Positions 48,046 through 58,045 of a stretch of DNA of 64,000 bases are shown piece by piece. The notes beneath the pieces were generated by a model that ran no database searches, was not told the origin of the DNA, and saw only the letters and a program-made list of their open reading frames with translations. The position numbers were made by a program, and so were the translations under genes. Origin of the DNA: Gluconobacter wancherniae NBRC 103581 (lineage in GTDB: Bacteria > Pseudomonadota > Alphaproteobacteria > Acetobacterales > Acetobacteraceae); NCBI RefSeq assembly GCF_007988885.1, contig NZ_BJUZ01000001.1, forward strand, positions 1,364,001 to 1,428,000. Direction: 5' to 3'. The number at the start of each line of letters is the position of its first letter. Position 1 is the stretch's first letter.

Positions 48046-48312
48046 TCACATCCCCAGTGCGCGACGATAGATATCCAGCAGAGTCTCCTGCTCCTCAATT
48101 TCAGAAGGCTCCTGCTTGCGCAGGCGGATGATCTGCTTGATCACCTTAACGTCAAATCCAGCGGATTTTGCTTCTGAAAAAATGTCCTTGATGTCACCGG
48201 CGAGAGCCTTGCGCTCTTCCTCCAGGCGCTCGACACGTTCGATAATGGAACGCAGCCGATCTGCAGCGATACCTCCGGTTGCGGCGCCTTCGCTCATGCT
48301 TTCTGCTTCCAT
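48046..48312 (-). CDS. gapR: DUF2312 nucleoid protein GapR
   Basis: 88 residues of the DUF2312 family. GapR of Caulobacter binds overtwisted AT-rich DNA ahead of replication and transcription forks. LRSIIERVERLEEERKALAGDIKDIFSEAKSAGFDVKVIKQIIRLRK is the conserved core. A second ATG at 48297, with a GGAAG 8 bp upstream, may be the true start. It is divergent from zwf. Confidence 0.9.
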   Translation of the reverse strand: MEAESMSEGAATGGIAADRLRSIIERVERLEEERKALAGDIKDIFSEAKSAGFDVKVIKQIIRLRKQEPSEIEEQETLLDIYRRALGM

Positions 48313-48472
48313 GTCTCGTATTTCCCTATTCTGGCAATGGGCCTGAGTGCGTCGCAGAGTCCTGTGACGCCAGCCGCGCGGCTTATCGCGCCAATGGCAC
48401 GACGGTCAACGACATTATGCGCACATTTCATGAACGAACACACTGCGCCGGATATCTTGAAGCCCCTTTGCC

Positions 48473-48501
48473 TTGACATAAACTCCCTCAAAGCGGAACT
48501 A
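48473..48501 (+). promoter_or_regulatory. Weak candidate zwf promoter
   Basis: A clear TTGACA at 48473-48478 is followed 17 bp later by a poor -10 (GAACTA). It lies about 80 bp before zwf in a 267-bp divergent gap. Confidence 0.25.
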
Positions 48502-48579
48502 AGCCGTGCCCTCATCAAAGGCTTGAACCGGTTAAAACGTCATGTTTTGCAGGTTCGAGAGGTCTGAAAGTCACTTCCC

Positions 48580-50049
48580 ATGGATCATGCCCAGCAGGTC
48601 GAACCTTTCGACTACGTCATCTTCGGTGCTACCGGAGATCTCACCATGCGCAAGCTTCTTCCCGCATTCTACAACAGAATGCGCTCCGGACAGGTGCCGG
48701 ACGAAGCTCGCATCATCGGCACCGCCCGAACTGCCCTTGACCGGGAAGAGTTCGTTGATCGTGTCCGTGAAGCGCTCGTCCGGTTTCTTCCCAAAGAAGT
48801 ACGCGACCCGTCCCTGATCGAACGCTTCCTGATGCGTGTCGATTACGTAACGCTCGATGGTACGAAATCCGGCTCAGACTGGGATGGTCTTGCGGCTGTG
48901 CTTTCAACCGCGCCGCCAGAGCGCATCCGCGTCTATTATTTCGCGACTGCTCCACAGCTGTACGGTGCGATCTGTGAAAATCTGCACGCCAAACACCTGA
49001 TCACCCCGTTCTCGCGGGTCGTGCTCGAAAAGCCGATTGGTACGGACAGTGCGACGGCAGAAGCCATCAACAATGGCGTCGGGCAGTATTTCCCAGAAAA
49101 CCATATTTTCCGCATCGATCACTATCTGGGCAAAGAAACCGTCCAGAACGTCATCGGGCTGCGCTTCGCAAACCCGATCATTGAAGCCGTATGGTCTTCC
49201 GACTTCATTGAGAGCGTGCAGATCACTGCTGCCGAGACGGTCGGTGTCGAAGGGCGCGCGGCGTACTATAATACGTCCGGCGCATTGCGCGACATGATCC
49301 AGAACCACCTTTTGCAGGTTCTGGGACTGGTCGCGATGGAGCAGCCCGAATCACTGGCAGCAGACAACGTCCGTAACGCCAAGCTGGCCGTTCTGAACGC
49401 CCTGCGCCCCATCACAGGCGATGCAGTACGCACAGAGACTGTACGTGCCCAGTATACCGAGGGAATGGTTGGCGGAAAGCCTGCCCCTGGATACCTGGAA
49501 GAACTGGGCGAACCCAGCAACACGGAAACCTACGCCCTCCTGCGCGCCTTCATCGATACGCCTCGCTGGAAGAATGTGCCTTTCTACCTCCGCACTGCCA
49601 AGCGTTCTGCAGAAAAGGTCAGTGAAGTCGTCATTACTTTCAAGACGGCTCCGACCCACATGTTCAGCACCCCGCCGATTGCGAACTGTCTCGTCATCCG
49701 CATTCAACCCCATGAAGGTGTTGAACTGCACCTGAATGTCAAAAACCCTGCAACGGACGCATTTACACTTAAGGAAAGCGTTCTGAACGCCGAGTTTGAG
49801 ATGGGTGGCGGCCTGCCCTTCCCGGATTCCTATGAGCGCCTTCTGCTGGATGCCGTACGCGGTGATCCGGTTCTCTTCATCCGCCGCGATGAAGTCGAAG
49901 CAGCGTGGAAATGGATCGAGCCGGTTCTCGATGCCTGGTCTGAAAACAAAAGCCCGATGGAAACTTACAGCGCAGGCTCCTATGGTCCTTCCAAGGCAAC
50001 AACGTTGCTGGCAGAAAATGGCCATCACTGGCACGAAAATATGGAGTAA
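48580..50049 (+). CDS. zwf: Glucose-6-phosphate dehydrogenase
   Basis: Oxidises glucose-6-phosphate with NAD(P)+, feeding the oxidative pentose phosphate pathway that acetic acid bacteria rely on. The 489-residue product has the coenzyme motif FGATGDLTMRKLLPAFY and the catalytic RIDHYLGKETVQN. A short membrane-protein gene follows 7 bp after the stop. Confidence 0.96.
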   Translation: MDHAQQVEPFDYVIFGATGDLTMRKLLPAFYNRMRSGQVPDEARIIGTARTALDREEFVDRVREALVRFLPKEVRDPSLIERFLMRVDYVTLDGTKSGSDWDGLAAVLSTAPPERIRVYYFATAPQLYGAICENLHAKHLITPFSRVVLEKPIGTDSATAEAINNGVGQYFPENHIFRIDHYLGKETVQNVIGLRFANPIIEAVWSSDFIESVQITAAETVGVEGRAAYYNTSGALRDMIQNHLLQVLGLVAMEQPESLAADNVRNAKLAVLNALRPITGDAVRTETVRAQYTEGMVGGKPAPGYLEELGEPSNTETYALLRAFIDTPRWKNVPFYLRTAKRSAEKVSEVVITFKTAPTHMFSTPPIANCLVIRIQPHEGVELHLNVKNPATDAFTLKESVLNAEFEMGGGLPFPDSYERLLLDAVRGDPVLFIRRDEVEAAWKWIEPVLDAWSENKSPMETYSAGSYGPSKATTLLAENGHHWHENME

Positions 50050-50055
50050 CCGCTT

Positions 50056-50517
50056 TTGAGTACTGACAACGCGAACGCCGGGCCTCGTTTTGGACGTGGC
50101 CCCAGACGTCCGCCCCGTACGCTCAAACAGCATCTGATTCGCCGGCTCCTCATCGTGGTGCCGGCGTTTCTGCTGATGTTCGTGATTGTAAGATCTGGAC
50201 TGCTGGACATGTCTTACGACAAGATCACTTTCGGAAAACTGAGCTGGTTCGACAACACGGCACTTGTTGAACATCTCCGCGTCCGCGTCATTCAGGACCG
50301 CCTGACCGACCTGCCGCGCAACTGCATTGTCTTCGTGGTGAACGGAGATGCTTCAGTGAACAATCCGGAAATTGAAGTTCTCGGTCGTCATGGACATGGC
50401 TGCCCTGGCGCGACTCCGTCGGCAGACCGCCTGTTCATGGTCAAGGTGAACCGTACCGAGCAGTCAATTACAACCGATGCAGGTACTCCGGGCGTATTCC
50501 GCCCCATTCAACCCTGA
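50056..50517 (+). CDS. Small membrane protein of unknown function
   Basis: 153 residues starting at a TTG. It has a basic N-terminus, one transmembrane helix (LLIVVPAFLLMFVIV) and a periplasmic domain. Only 6 bp separate it from zwf, so it is probably co-transcribed. No family recognised; its stop overlaps the convergent hydrolase gene by 10 bp. Confidence 0.6.
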   Translation: MSTDNANAGPRFGRGPRRPPRTLKQHLIRRLLIVVPAFLLMFVIVRSGLLDMSYDKITFGKLSWFDNTALVEHLRVRVIQDRLTDLPRNCIVFVVNGDASVNNPEIEVLGRHGHGCPGATPSADRLFMVKVNRTEQSITTDAGTPGVFRPIQP

Positions 50518-51503
50518 TTGCCGGCTTCCAGAGCCCGCTTCAGGAAAAGACCGCCCTCTCGCAGGGCGGTCCGCCCCTCTTTTACAAACGCATAAAAATT
50601 TAAAAATCCGTGAATCATGCGTGGATAGCAGCGATAACGCACATTTACTCCTGCCCGCTGCAGTAGCTGCGCATAAAGCTCCCCCTCACCCTTCAGCGGA
50701 TCAAATCCTGCCGTAACAAGCATCGTGGGCGGGAGCCCATCGAAATGCTCTGCAAGTACAGGGGCAAAGCGAGGATCGAAAAGCTCTTCAGGCGTTGAGA
50801 GTAGCTGCCCACAATACCAGTGCAGCAGTTCCACTCCCAGCATGTACCCCTCGGCATATTTTTCACGGGATGGGGGCGCCACGGGGCCGCTCAATGCGGG
50901 ATAATAAAGAAGCTGCCCGGCAAGCCGTTCGCCTTTTTCACGCATAAGCTGCGACAGGGCAGCAGACAGATTTCCGCCAGCACTGTCCCCTGCGACCGCA
51001 AGAGGCAGATCAGGGAATTGCACTCTCAACCACTGGAGTGCCGTCCACGCATCCTCCAATCCCGCAGGGAAGCGATGCTCTGGTGAGAGACGGTAATCCA
51101 GAGACAGGATCATTGCGCCGGAAGATGCGGCCAATCGGCAGCATATCCCATGATGGGAGATAAGGTCGCAATGAACAAAGCCACCGCCATGCAGGAACAG
51201 AACAACCCCATTCACCCTCCCCCGCGGACGATAAAGACGGGCCAACCTCGTTCCGTCAGCGCCGGGAATTCTGATTTCCCGCCATGTCCGAATGCGCAGC
51301 GATGAAAGTCTCTGCGGGAATGACGGCTTTCCTGTAATGCGCCGAATCCGGGCGAGCATCTCGTCTGAGGGTCTAGGCGCTGGAATGACCGGTACTTCGC
51401 CCGCTTGCGGCAGAACACGCTGGCGCCTCGCCTTGCGCGACTGACGATTTAGCAGCCAGAGAAAAACACGGAGTGGCAATGTAGGCGACATCGGAGGAAA
51501 CAT
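50508..51503 (-). CDS. Alpha/beta hydrolase, hormone-sensitive-lipase family
   Basis: About 331 residues. HSL/GDXG family: LFLHGGGFVHCDL (oxyanion HGGG), the nucleophile in VAGDSAGGNLSAAL, Asp in TAGFDPLKGEGE and His in MIHGFLNFY. These enzymes cleave short acyl esters. The frame extends to 51683, but that part lies within the rnpB promoter and gene, so I start at the ATG at 51503. Confidence 0.88.
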   Translation of the reverse strand: MFPPMSPTLPLRVFLWLLNRQSRKARRQRVLPQAGEVPVIPAPRPSDEMLARIRRITGKPSFPQRLSSLRIRTWREIRIPGADGTRLARLYRPRGRVNGVVLFLHGGGFVHCDLISHHGICCRLAASSGAMILSLDYRLSPEHRFPAGLEDAWTALQWLRVQFPDLPLAVAGDSAGGNLSAALSQLMREKGERLAGQLLYYPALSGPVAPPSREKYAEGYMLGVELLHWYCGQLLSTPEELFDPRFAPVLAEHFDGLPPTMLVTAGFDPLKGEGELYAQLLQRAGVNVRYRCYPRMIHGFLNFYAFVKEGRTALREGGLFLKRALEAGNQG

Positions 51504-51555
51504 CCTGTTTTTTCCAATACTTCCCTTGACCAAATCGGCGCGCGGACGCAAGGTC

Positions 51556-51966
51556 CGCCTGCCAGACGGCTGGACGATCGCTGTGCTGATGGTGAGGACC
51601 ATCAGAATGGAGGAAAGTCCGGGCTCCACAGGAAAACGGTGCCGGTTAACTGCCGGCGGGGGCGACCCCAGGGATAGTGCCACAGAAAACAGACCACCCG
51701 CCGGGCTGTCTTTTTCGAAAGATATCTGCGGGTAAGGGCGAAACGGTGCGGTAAGAGCGCACCGCGGCGCCGGTAACGGCGCCGGTCACGGTAAACCCCA
51801 CCGGGAGCAAGACCGAATAGGAACGGCAGGATGTTTCGACATCCGGGGGTTTTCTGCCTCGTCGTTCGGGTTGGTCGCGTGAGGCATGCAGCAATGTATG
51901 TCCCAGAGGAATGATCGTCCCGCCTTCGGGCGGACAGAACCCGGCTTACAGGCCGTCTGGCATTTC
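51556..51966 (+). ncRNA. rnpB: RNase P RNA
   Basis: Catalytic RNA of RNase P. The conserved P4 core AGGAAAGTCCGGGCTCCAC lies near 51611, and the 3' signature CAGAACCCGGCTTACAGG near 51935. P1 is formed by GCCAGACGG (51561-51569) and CCGTCTGGC (51953-51961), which fixes the ends at about 400 nt. The C-terminal part of the short protein frames over this region is an artefact. Confidence 0.96.
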
Positions 51967-52262
51967 CCCACAAAAACAGAACTCATCGAAACTTTTTCTT
52001 AATTGTTCTTCGTTATCCAATGAGAACATAAGAAGAACAAATAATGTCAAAGACGTCATCCACATCTCATAAAGCGTTGAAAGTCGCTGATTGGGAACTG
52101 GAAAATACAGCCACATTTCCTTTTCTTGAATATCGCAGTTTTCTGCGATTTTTTAACCATATATGTTTGACGTCCCATGAAATCCCATGATATCCCATTA
52201 AAAACCAAAACAAATCGGGCTGCTTTACAGCGGCACCTGTGGCGCGGGGAGGCATACCAGGC
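51967..52262. other. Intergenic region before mraZ
   Basis: 296 bp without a gene, AT-rich in its middle. It holds the MraZ boxes at 52173-52197 and, presumably, the mraZ promoter. Confidence 0.6.
52173..52197. promoter_or_regulatory. MraZ operator: three TGGGA boxes
   Basis: TCCCA occurs at 52173, 52183 and 52193, exactly 10 bp apart (TGGGA with 5-bp spacers on the other strand). MraZ binds TGGGN direct repeats with 5-bp spacing in dcw promoters, so autoregulation is likely. Confidence 0.75.
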
Positions 52263-52733
52263 ATGAGCATGTTTCTCGGCACGCACCAGAACCGCTTTGA
52301 TGCGAAAGGACGCGTGTCTATTCCTGCTTCCTTCCGCACTGCCCTGAGGAATCAGGCCCAGCCCGGCGATGCACTGGTCATTTTGCGCCCTTCGCATCTC
52401 CATCCATGCATTGAAGGCTGGACCGCAAGCGCATTTGCGTCCCTCTCCGCACCGCTGGATGAATACGACCCATTTTCCGAAGACCACGATGATCTCGCCG
52501 CCAGCCTCTATGCCGATGCATATCCGTTGGACAGCGACAAGGAAGGCCGCATCATCCTTCCCGAGGCACTCAAATCCCACGCAGGCCTTACGGACGAAAT
52601 TTCGTTTATGGGGCTTGGTCGCACATTCCAGATCTGGGATCCGACCGCCGCAGCCGAGCGCCGCCAACAGGCCCGCGCACGCGCAAAAATCCTGACATCT
52701 GAACGCCGCACACCACAAGGAACACCGGCATGA
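52263..52733 (+). CDS. mraZ: Transcriptional regulator MraZ
   Basis: 156-residue DNA-binding ring protein that represses the dcw cluster. It has two MraZ repeats: [22 protein letters not shown] and [20 protein letters not shown], each with the DxxGR motif. The start (MSMFLG) follows GGGGAGG by about 17 bp; 52269 is possible too. It overlaps rsmH (ATGA). Confidence 0.93.
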   Translation: MSMFLGTHQNRFDAKGRVSIPASFRTALRNQAQPGDALVILRPSHLHPCIEGWTASAFASLSAPLDEYDPFSEDHDDLAASLYADAYPLDSDKEGRIILPEALKSHAGLTDEISFMGLGRTFQIWDPTAAAERRQQARARAKILTSERRTPQGTPA

Positions 52734-53707
52734 ACGCACTTGCCGCCCTCCCTGTGAATGACGGACACGTTCCGGTCATGCTTGCAGAGGTTCTCGCATC
52801 GCTTTCCCCACGAGACGGTGGCCGTTACCTTGATGGCACTTTCGGCGGCGGAGGCTACGCCCGCGCCATTCTTCAGTCTGCAGAGTGCACGCTTCACGGA
52901 ATTGACCGAGACCCGGATGCCATCATCCGCGGCGAGGAAATGGCACGACAGGCTGATGGTCGACTGATCATGCATCAGGGCACCTTTGGTGCCATGGAAA
53001 CGCTCGTCGAAGAATTTGTTCCTTTTGACGGCATTGTTCTGGATCTCGGTGTTTCCTCTTTCCAGATCGATCAGGCGGAGCGGGGCTTTTCCTTCCGCCA
53101 TGACGGCCCACTGGATATGCGTATGGGCGGGAATGGCGTTTCCGCCGCCGATATCGTGAATGGAGAAAGCGAACAGACCATCGCGGATATTCTCTACCGC
53201 TACGGTGAAGAGAAGTTATCCCGCCGTATCGCCCGTGCAATCGTAAATGCCCGCGCTGAAGAGACCATCACGACAACGGGCTATCTGGCGCGCATTATCC
53301 GTTCTTGCGTTCCCCGGGATCGCTCAGGAATTGACCCGGCGACCCGTAGCTTTCAAGGGCTGCGCATTGCAGTCAACGATGAACTGGGAGAGCTTGAACG
53401 CGCCCTCGAGGCCGCGCCGCGCCTGCTGGCGCCGGGCGGAGTTTTCACAGTCGTGACGTTCCATTCGCTCGAAGACCGCATGGTCAAGCGCGCCATGGCG
53501 GTCCATGCGGGACGCACGGGCAACCCGTCCCGCTACGAGCCCATCCCGCTTCATCAGAACAAGCCTGATTTCGATCTGCTCCACTCCCGGCCCCAGTCCG
53601 CTACGGACGAGGAAGCCCGGGAGAATCCTCGCGCTCGCAGTGCACGTCTGCGTGCGCTGGTTCGTACTCCTGCCGCCGCCACGTCTGTTTCAGGAACATC
53701 TGCATGA
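52730..53707 (+). CDS. rsmH: 16S rRNA m4C1402 methyltransferase RsmH
   Basis: SAM enzyme that methylates C1402 of 16S r[18 protein letters not shown], the SAM site [14 protein letters not shown] and the closing [16 protein letters not shown] are the MraW signature. 325 residues. It is coupled to mraZ and to the next gene by 4-bp overlaps. Confidence 0.96.
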   Translation: MNALAALPVNDGHVPVMLAEVLASLSPRDGGRYLDGTFGGGGYARAILQSAECTLHGIDRDPDAIIRGEEMARQADGRLIMHQGTFGAMETLVEEFVPFDGIVLDLGVSSFQIDQAERGFSFRHDGPLDMRMGGNGVSAADIVNGESEQTIADILYRYGEEKLSRRIARAIVNARAEETITTTGYLARIIRSCVPRDRSGIDPATRSFQGLRIAVNDELGELERALEAAPRLLAPGGVFTVVTFHSLEDRMVKRAMAVHAGRTGNPSRYEPIPLHQNKPDFDLLHSRPQSATDEEARENPRARSARLRALVRTPAAATSVSGTSA

Positions 53708-54531
53708 TCCGCCCATTCACAATCGCCTGCGCCCTTCTCGCAGGAGGCTCTGGACTGTTTCTTTATACCAAGAAGCATGAAACAACGGTTCTAGATCAGC
53801 AGATCACAAAGATCGTCCAGGATACGCAGCGCGTACAGAGCCAGACGGCAATGCTTCGGACAGAATGGGCCCTTCTCAATCAGCCGGACCGTCTGAGCGC
53901 GCTATCGTCCCGCTTTCTTACATCTTTGCACCCGATGGACCCGACACAGTTCGTTCGAATGGCAAGTCTGGAGCAGATGCTTCCCGCGCCCGGTTCTAAA
54001 CCAGTACCTGTTGACCCCCGCAAGCCTCTGCATGACGTGGTGAACCGCGCAGCTGTTGCAGCACACCAGCCCCTTCCCGAAGGTGATCACGATACACGAC
54101 CAGCACCCTCTCCCGAGGCTTCGCACACACCTGTGGTCGTAGCATCAGCAGCGCCCACGCCACGCATTGTCCCGGTTGTTGCCAAATCCGTCACACCGAC
54201 ACCGCGTGCTTTACGCCCGCGAGCCGACCGTGTGATAAGCGCACCGAAGGCAGACACCGAGATTGCGATGCTGACACCCCGCTCTCATTCGGTTCATACG
54301 ACAGTGCCCGTCGTCCATTCTGACATGGCACCCAACGTCCGCCTTGCAAGCTTTCACGGCAATCGCCCTGCCCCGCTCATGATTGCGGCCTGGCATGAGC
54401 AGCCCGTTTCCCACGGCCATGACGCGTCCTCAGAACACACTGTGGCTGATCGTCCGCGTCATCATCATTCTGCTTCTGCCCTGGGAAGTGAGGGAGAGGC
54501 GTTGCCTGCGCCCGTTCCGTTGGCTAACTGA
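53704..54531 (+). CDS. ftsL: FtsL-like division protein with long C-terminal extension
   Basis: A 275-residue protein in the ftsL position. It has an N-terminal helix ([16 protein letters not shown]) and a coiled coil ([41 protein letters not shown]), the FtsL layout, where [12 protein letters not shown] is typical of alphaproteobacteria. The remaining 170 residues are Pro/Ala/His-rich, probably disordered. FtsL joins FtsB/FtsQ and activates FtsWI. Assignment rests mainly on position and layout. Confidence 0.75.
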   Translation: MIRPFTIACALLAGGSGLFLYTKKHETTVLDQQITKIVQDTQRVQSQTAMLRTEWALLNQPDRLSALSSRFLTSLHPMDPTQFVRMASLEQMLPAPGSKPVPVDPRKPLHDVVNRAAVAAHQPLPEGDHDTRPAPSPEASHTPVVVASAAPTPRIVPVVAKSVTPTPRALRPRADRVISAPKADTEIAMLTPRSHSVHTTVPVVHSDMAPNVRLASFHGNRPAPLMIAAWHEQPVSHGHDASSEHTVADRPRHHHSASALGSEGEALPAPVPLAN

Positions 54532-54614
54532 GACGCATCACTCCTTAACCGCTCGTTCAGCATTTACCGGATAGTTTCGGGCGAGCCTCTTCACGCAGGA
54601 CGCAACGCCGCACA

Positions 54615-56585
54615 ATGCCCAGTGATGCGCTACCCCCTTCTGACAGGCCCCAGGCACCTAAATCAGGACAGCAAAAGGGCGCGCGCACCTCGGTCCTGCC
54701 GAAATCCGCCAAACGTCAGCGTGTAACGCTGGACCAGATGCACGCCCGCCTTCTTGGCGTGGGCATGGGTTTTCTCGTCATTTATGGTGCCGTTGCGCTG
54801 AAAGCGACCTTTGCGACCGTTTTGATGCCGATGGCGCCAGAAAAGCGGCAGATCGCCTCTCAGGTCCCCGAAATTCCTAAAAGCGACCCTCACGGCGCGA
54901 TTTCCGGGGATTTCGTACTCCCCAGCGTAAAACGCGCGACCATAACCGACCGCAACGGACAGGCACTCGCGATCTCCCTGCCTGTTGCGCAGGTTTACGC
55001 CAATCCGATGGAGCTCATAGACCCGGAAGACGCGGCAAAAAAACTGCGTCAGGTTTTGCCGCAACTGGACGAAGCCGAGACTGTACGCCGCCTCTCTCTC
55101 AAGAAGCAGTTCGTCTATATTGCGCGCGATATCTCGCCCGTACAGGAAATTGCCATCAATAATCTAGGCATTCCGGGCATCTACTTCGAACCCGGCGAGC
55201 GCCGCCATTACCCCCTCGGCCGGACTGCCGCACAGGTCATGGGTGGCGTGGATATTGATGATCACGGTGTGGCCGGTGTTGAGCGTTATTTTGATCAGCG
55301 CCTGAACTCTGATCGCACCCCCCTCAGACTATCACTGGATGTTCGCATTCAGGCGGTCGTCCGAGATGAGCTTCAAGCCGCGCAAGATAATTTCTCGGCC
55401 ATCGGTGCCTGCGCGATCGTCATGGATGTTCGGACCGGCGAAGTCATCGCCATGGTCAGTTTGCCTGATTTCGATGCCAACGATTTTGGTCATGCCCCCA
55501 ATGATGCGCGGTTCAATAGAGCCGTGACCGGCATGTATGAGCCCGGATCAACGTATAAGCTCCAGACGGCAGCAATGGCGCTTCAGCTTGGCGTGGCACA
55601 TATCTGGGACAAGTTTTCCACCATCCCGATTCATGTTGGACGCTTCAAAATTTCCGATATCCGGACAGACCATTTCGCTCCGTGGCTCTCGCTGACGGCT
55701 GTCATGGCATATTCCTCCAATCCCGCAGCCGCACATATCGCACTTGATGTCGGTGCACAGCGGCAACAGGAATGGCTGCGCAATATGGGCTTCTTTGACC
55801 GCGTACCCATCCAGCTGCCCGAAGCAGGCAGGCCAATTGTCCCATCCGTTCGTAACTGGGGCATTTCCACCGTCATGACCGTAGGATTCGGGCATGGTAT
55901 GGCCGAGCCCCCGCTCTCGATCGTCCGAGGCACTGCTGCGACCGTAAACGGCGGCATTCTTGTCACACCAACGCTACTTTCACAGGCGCAGGATCTGAAT
56001 GACACGCAGCCGGCAGATCCCATGCTGCGCCCGGCGGCCTACAAACCCACTGAGACTCAGCCGGACAAACTGCCAGAGCCGGTCGGACCGCGTCTGATTT
56101 CAGAAGAGAACTCTGCAATCCTTCGCCGTATCCTGCGCCTCGACGTGACACAGGGCAGCGGCAAGAATGCTGAAAGCCCTGGATATTTTGTCGGTGGAAA
56201 AACCGGCACGGCAGAAAAAATTGGCCCGCATGGTGGATACCTCAAGCACGTCAATATTACGGCATTTACCGGTGTTTTCCCCATGAATGCGCCACGCTAT
56301 GCAGTCTATGTTATGCTTGACGCTCCCCACGCTACCGCTGCCACTCATGGGTGGACCACAGCGGGCTGGATTGCCGCACCTACTTTCTCGAAAATTGTAT
56401 CGCGTATCGGCCCGATGCTCGGCATGTTCCCGGATACTGCCAATGCAGCCGCAATCGACGCAGCACTCGCCATTTCCATGGATCCCGCCGTTCCCCACGG
56501 CTACCGCCCTCTCGGCCCCGGCAACGATCCGGGAGACCCACGCAATGCCAAAACGCCACCTCATGCCCCTCTGAAACGGAACTGA
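54615..56585 (+). CDS. ftsI: Penicillin-binding protein 3 (FtsI)
   Basis: Septal peptidoglycan transpeptidase, 656 residues. One N-terminal helix, a pedestal domain and the transpeptidase with GSTYK (Ser312), SSN (in AYSSNPAAAH) and KTGTAEK. It starts at the ATG at 54615. murE follows 8 bp downstream. Confidence 0.95.
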   Translation: MPSDALPPSDRPQAPKSGQQKGARTSVLPKSAKRQRVTLDQMHARLLGVGMGFLVIYGAVALKATFATVLMPMAPEKRQIASQVPEIPKSDPHGAISGDFVLPSVKRATITDRNGQALAISLPVAQVYANPMELIDPEDAAKKLRQVLPQLDEAETVRRLSLKKQFVYIARDISPVQEIAINNLGIPGIYFEPGERRHYPLGRTAAQVMGGVDIDDHGVAGVERYFDQRLNSDRTPLRLSLDVRIQAVVRDELQAAQDNFSAIGACAIVMDVRTGEVIAMVSLPDFDANDFGHAPNDARFNRAVTGMYEPGSTYKLQTAAMALQLGVAHIWDKFSTIPIHVGRFKISDIRTDHFAPWLSLTAVMAYSSNPAAAHIALDVGAQRQQEWLRNMGFFDRVPIQLPEAGRPIVPSVRNWGISTVMTVGFGHGMAEPPLSIVRGTAATVNGGILVTPTLLSQAQDLNDTQPADPMLRPAAYKPTETQPDKLPEPVGPRLISEENSAILRRILRLDVTQGSGKNAESPGYFVGGKTGTAEKIGPHGGYLKHVNITAFTGVFPMNAPRYAVYVMLDAPHATAATHGWTTAGWIAAPTFSKIVSRIGPMLGMFPDTANAAAIDAALAISMDPAVPHGYRPLGPGNDPGDPRNAKTPPHAPLKRN

Positions 56586-56593
56586 TTTTTTAC

Positions 56594-58045
56594 ATGCGTC
56601 TCTCCGACCTTCTCCGGCATTGCAGCACACCATTTACCGCAGATGCTGATCCGGACATCACACACGTCACTGCGGATAGCCGACAGGCTGGACCGGGCGT
56701 GCTGTTTGTTGCCCTACGTGGCACAAAACAGGACGGAGCCGCATTTATCCCGCAAGCCATTGCACAAGGCGCTTCTGCTGTTGTGGTGGATCAGCCATAT
56801 GCCGCTTGCGTTCCTGTAATTGTCCATCCATCACCCGCGCATTTTCTTGCGGTTGCAGCAACAAAACTAGCAGGCGCACAGCCTTCCCGGATTGCAGCAA
56901 TCACCGGAACCAATGGCAAAAGCAGCACGGCCGAATTCCTCCGGCAATTGTGGATATTGCGTGGATTTCGTGCAGCAAGTCTGGGCACTCTGGGCCTTGT
57001 GTCGGACACAGATATTCCTCAGCCCCCCTCGCTGACCACACCTGATCCGGTTTCGCTGGCAGGCACGCTCGCAGCCCTTGCCGGAAACGGCGTCCAGCAT
57101 GTTGCGCTCGAAGCCTCTTCCCATGGGCTTGAACAGCACAGGCTGGATGGTGTGAACATCATGGCAGCGGGTTTTTCAAACCTGACCCGGGACCATCTCG
57201 ACTATCACGGAACTCTGAGTTCCTATCGTGAAGCCAAGCTGCACCTTTTTGAAGACCTGCTGCCCGCCGCAGGTATTGCCGCGATCAATGCAGACATGGA
57301 TTCAGAAACCCGCAACGCGCTTCATGCCATTGCTGCCCAGCAGGGTCGGCGGCTTAGAGAGGTCGGTCGTACCGGCACAACGATCCGTCTTCTGGATTCA
57401 CGCCCCACACCACTCGGTCAGGTCGTGCGCCTGAGCCTGCATGGTCAGGAACTTCCGGAAATGACGCTCGCACTTCCAGGGCTCTTTCAGGCTGACAATG
57501 CCATGCTGGCGGCAGCGCTTTGCTGGGAAGATGATGCGGACGCACATGACGTCGTGTCTCTTCTTCCAAAATTGACGGGCGTGCGGGGCCGTTGCGAGCG
57601 AGCTGTCGAACTTCCGGGAGGTGCCGCAGCCTATGTTGATTACGCCCATACACCCGACGCCTTAGAACGTGTTCTGGCCAGCCTGCGCCCTCATACAACC
57701 GGGCGTCTGGTCGTGGTTTTCGGAGCCGGAGGAGATCGGGACAAGGGCAAGCGTCCGCTCATGGGCGAAGTTGCTGCACGCATGGCTGATCTGGCTATCG
57801 TGACGGATGATAACCCCCGCAGCGAAAATCCCGCCACCATCCGTTCAGAAATTCATGCTGGCTGCCCTAACGCGCTGGAAATCGGGGATCGGCGATCGGC
57901 TATAGCAGCAGGTCTGAATGCGCTGAATGCTGGTGACATTCTGGTTGTCGCGGGCAAAGGTCATGAACTTGGACAAACGGTCGGCAAGGAAGTGTTCCCC
58001 TTTGATGACCGCGAAGTCCTACAGACACTGGCAGGCGTAGCATGA
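56594..58045 (+). CDS. murE: UDP-MurNAc-tripeptide ligase (MurE)
   Basis: Adds meso-diaminopimelate to UDP-MurNAc-Ala-Glu, 483 residues. ITGTNGKSSTAEFLRQ is the ATP site, and DNPRSENP matches the DAP-specific DNPR motif, which is absent from Lys-adding enzymes. The start is MRLSDLLRHC at 56594; the frame runs back into ftsI. It overlaps murF. Confidence 0.96.
   Translation: MRLSDLLRHCSTPFTADADPDITHVTADSRQAGPGVLFVALRGTKQDGAAFIPQAIAQGASAVVVDQPYAACVPVIVHPSPAHFLAVAATKLAGAQPSRIAAITGTNGKSSTAEFLRQLWILRGFRAASLGTLGLVSDTDIPQPPSLTTPDPVSLAGTLAALAGNGVQHVALEASSHGLEQHRLDGVNIMAAGFSNLTRDHLDYHGTLSSYREAKLHLFEDLLPAAGIAAINADMDSETRNALHAIAAQQGRRLREVGRTGTTIRLLDSRPTPLGQVVRLSLHGQELPEMTLALPGLFQADNAMLAAALCWEDDADAHDVVSLLPKLTGVRGRCERAVELPGGAAAYVDYAHTPDALERVLASLRPHTTGRLVVVFGAGGDRDKGKRPLMGEVAARMADLAIVTDDNPRSENPATIRSEIHAGCPNALEIGDRRSAIAAGLNALNAGDILVVAGKGHELGQTVGKEVFPFDDREVLQTLAGVA

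Noticed and set aside
49351-50274. 307-residue minus-strand frame over zwf
   Set aside because: Shadow of zwf and the following gene.
51602-51973. Minus-strand frames over the RNase P region
   Set aside because: The sequence folds as RNase P RNA, with P1 and P4 conserved; the Arg-rich proteins are artefacts.
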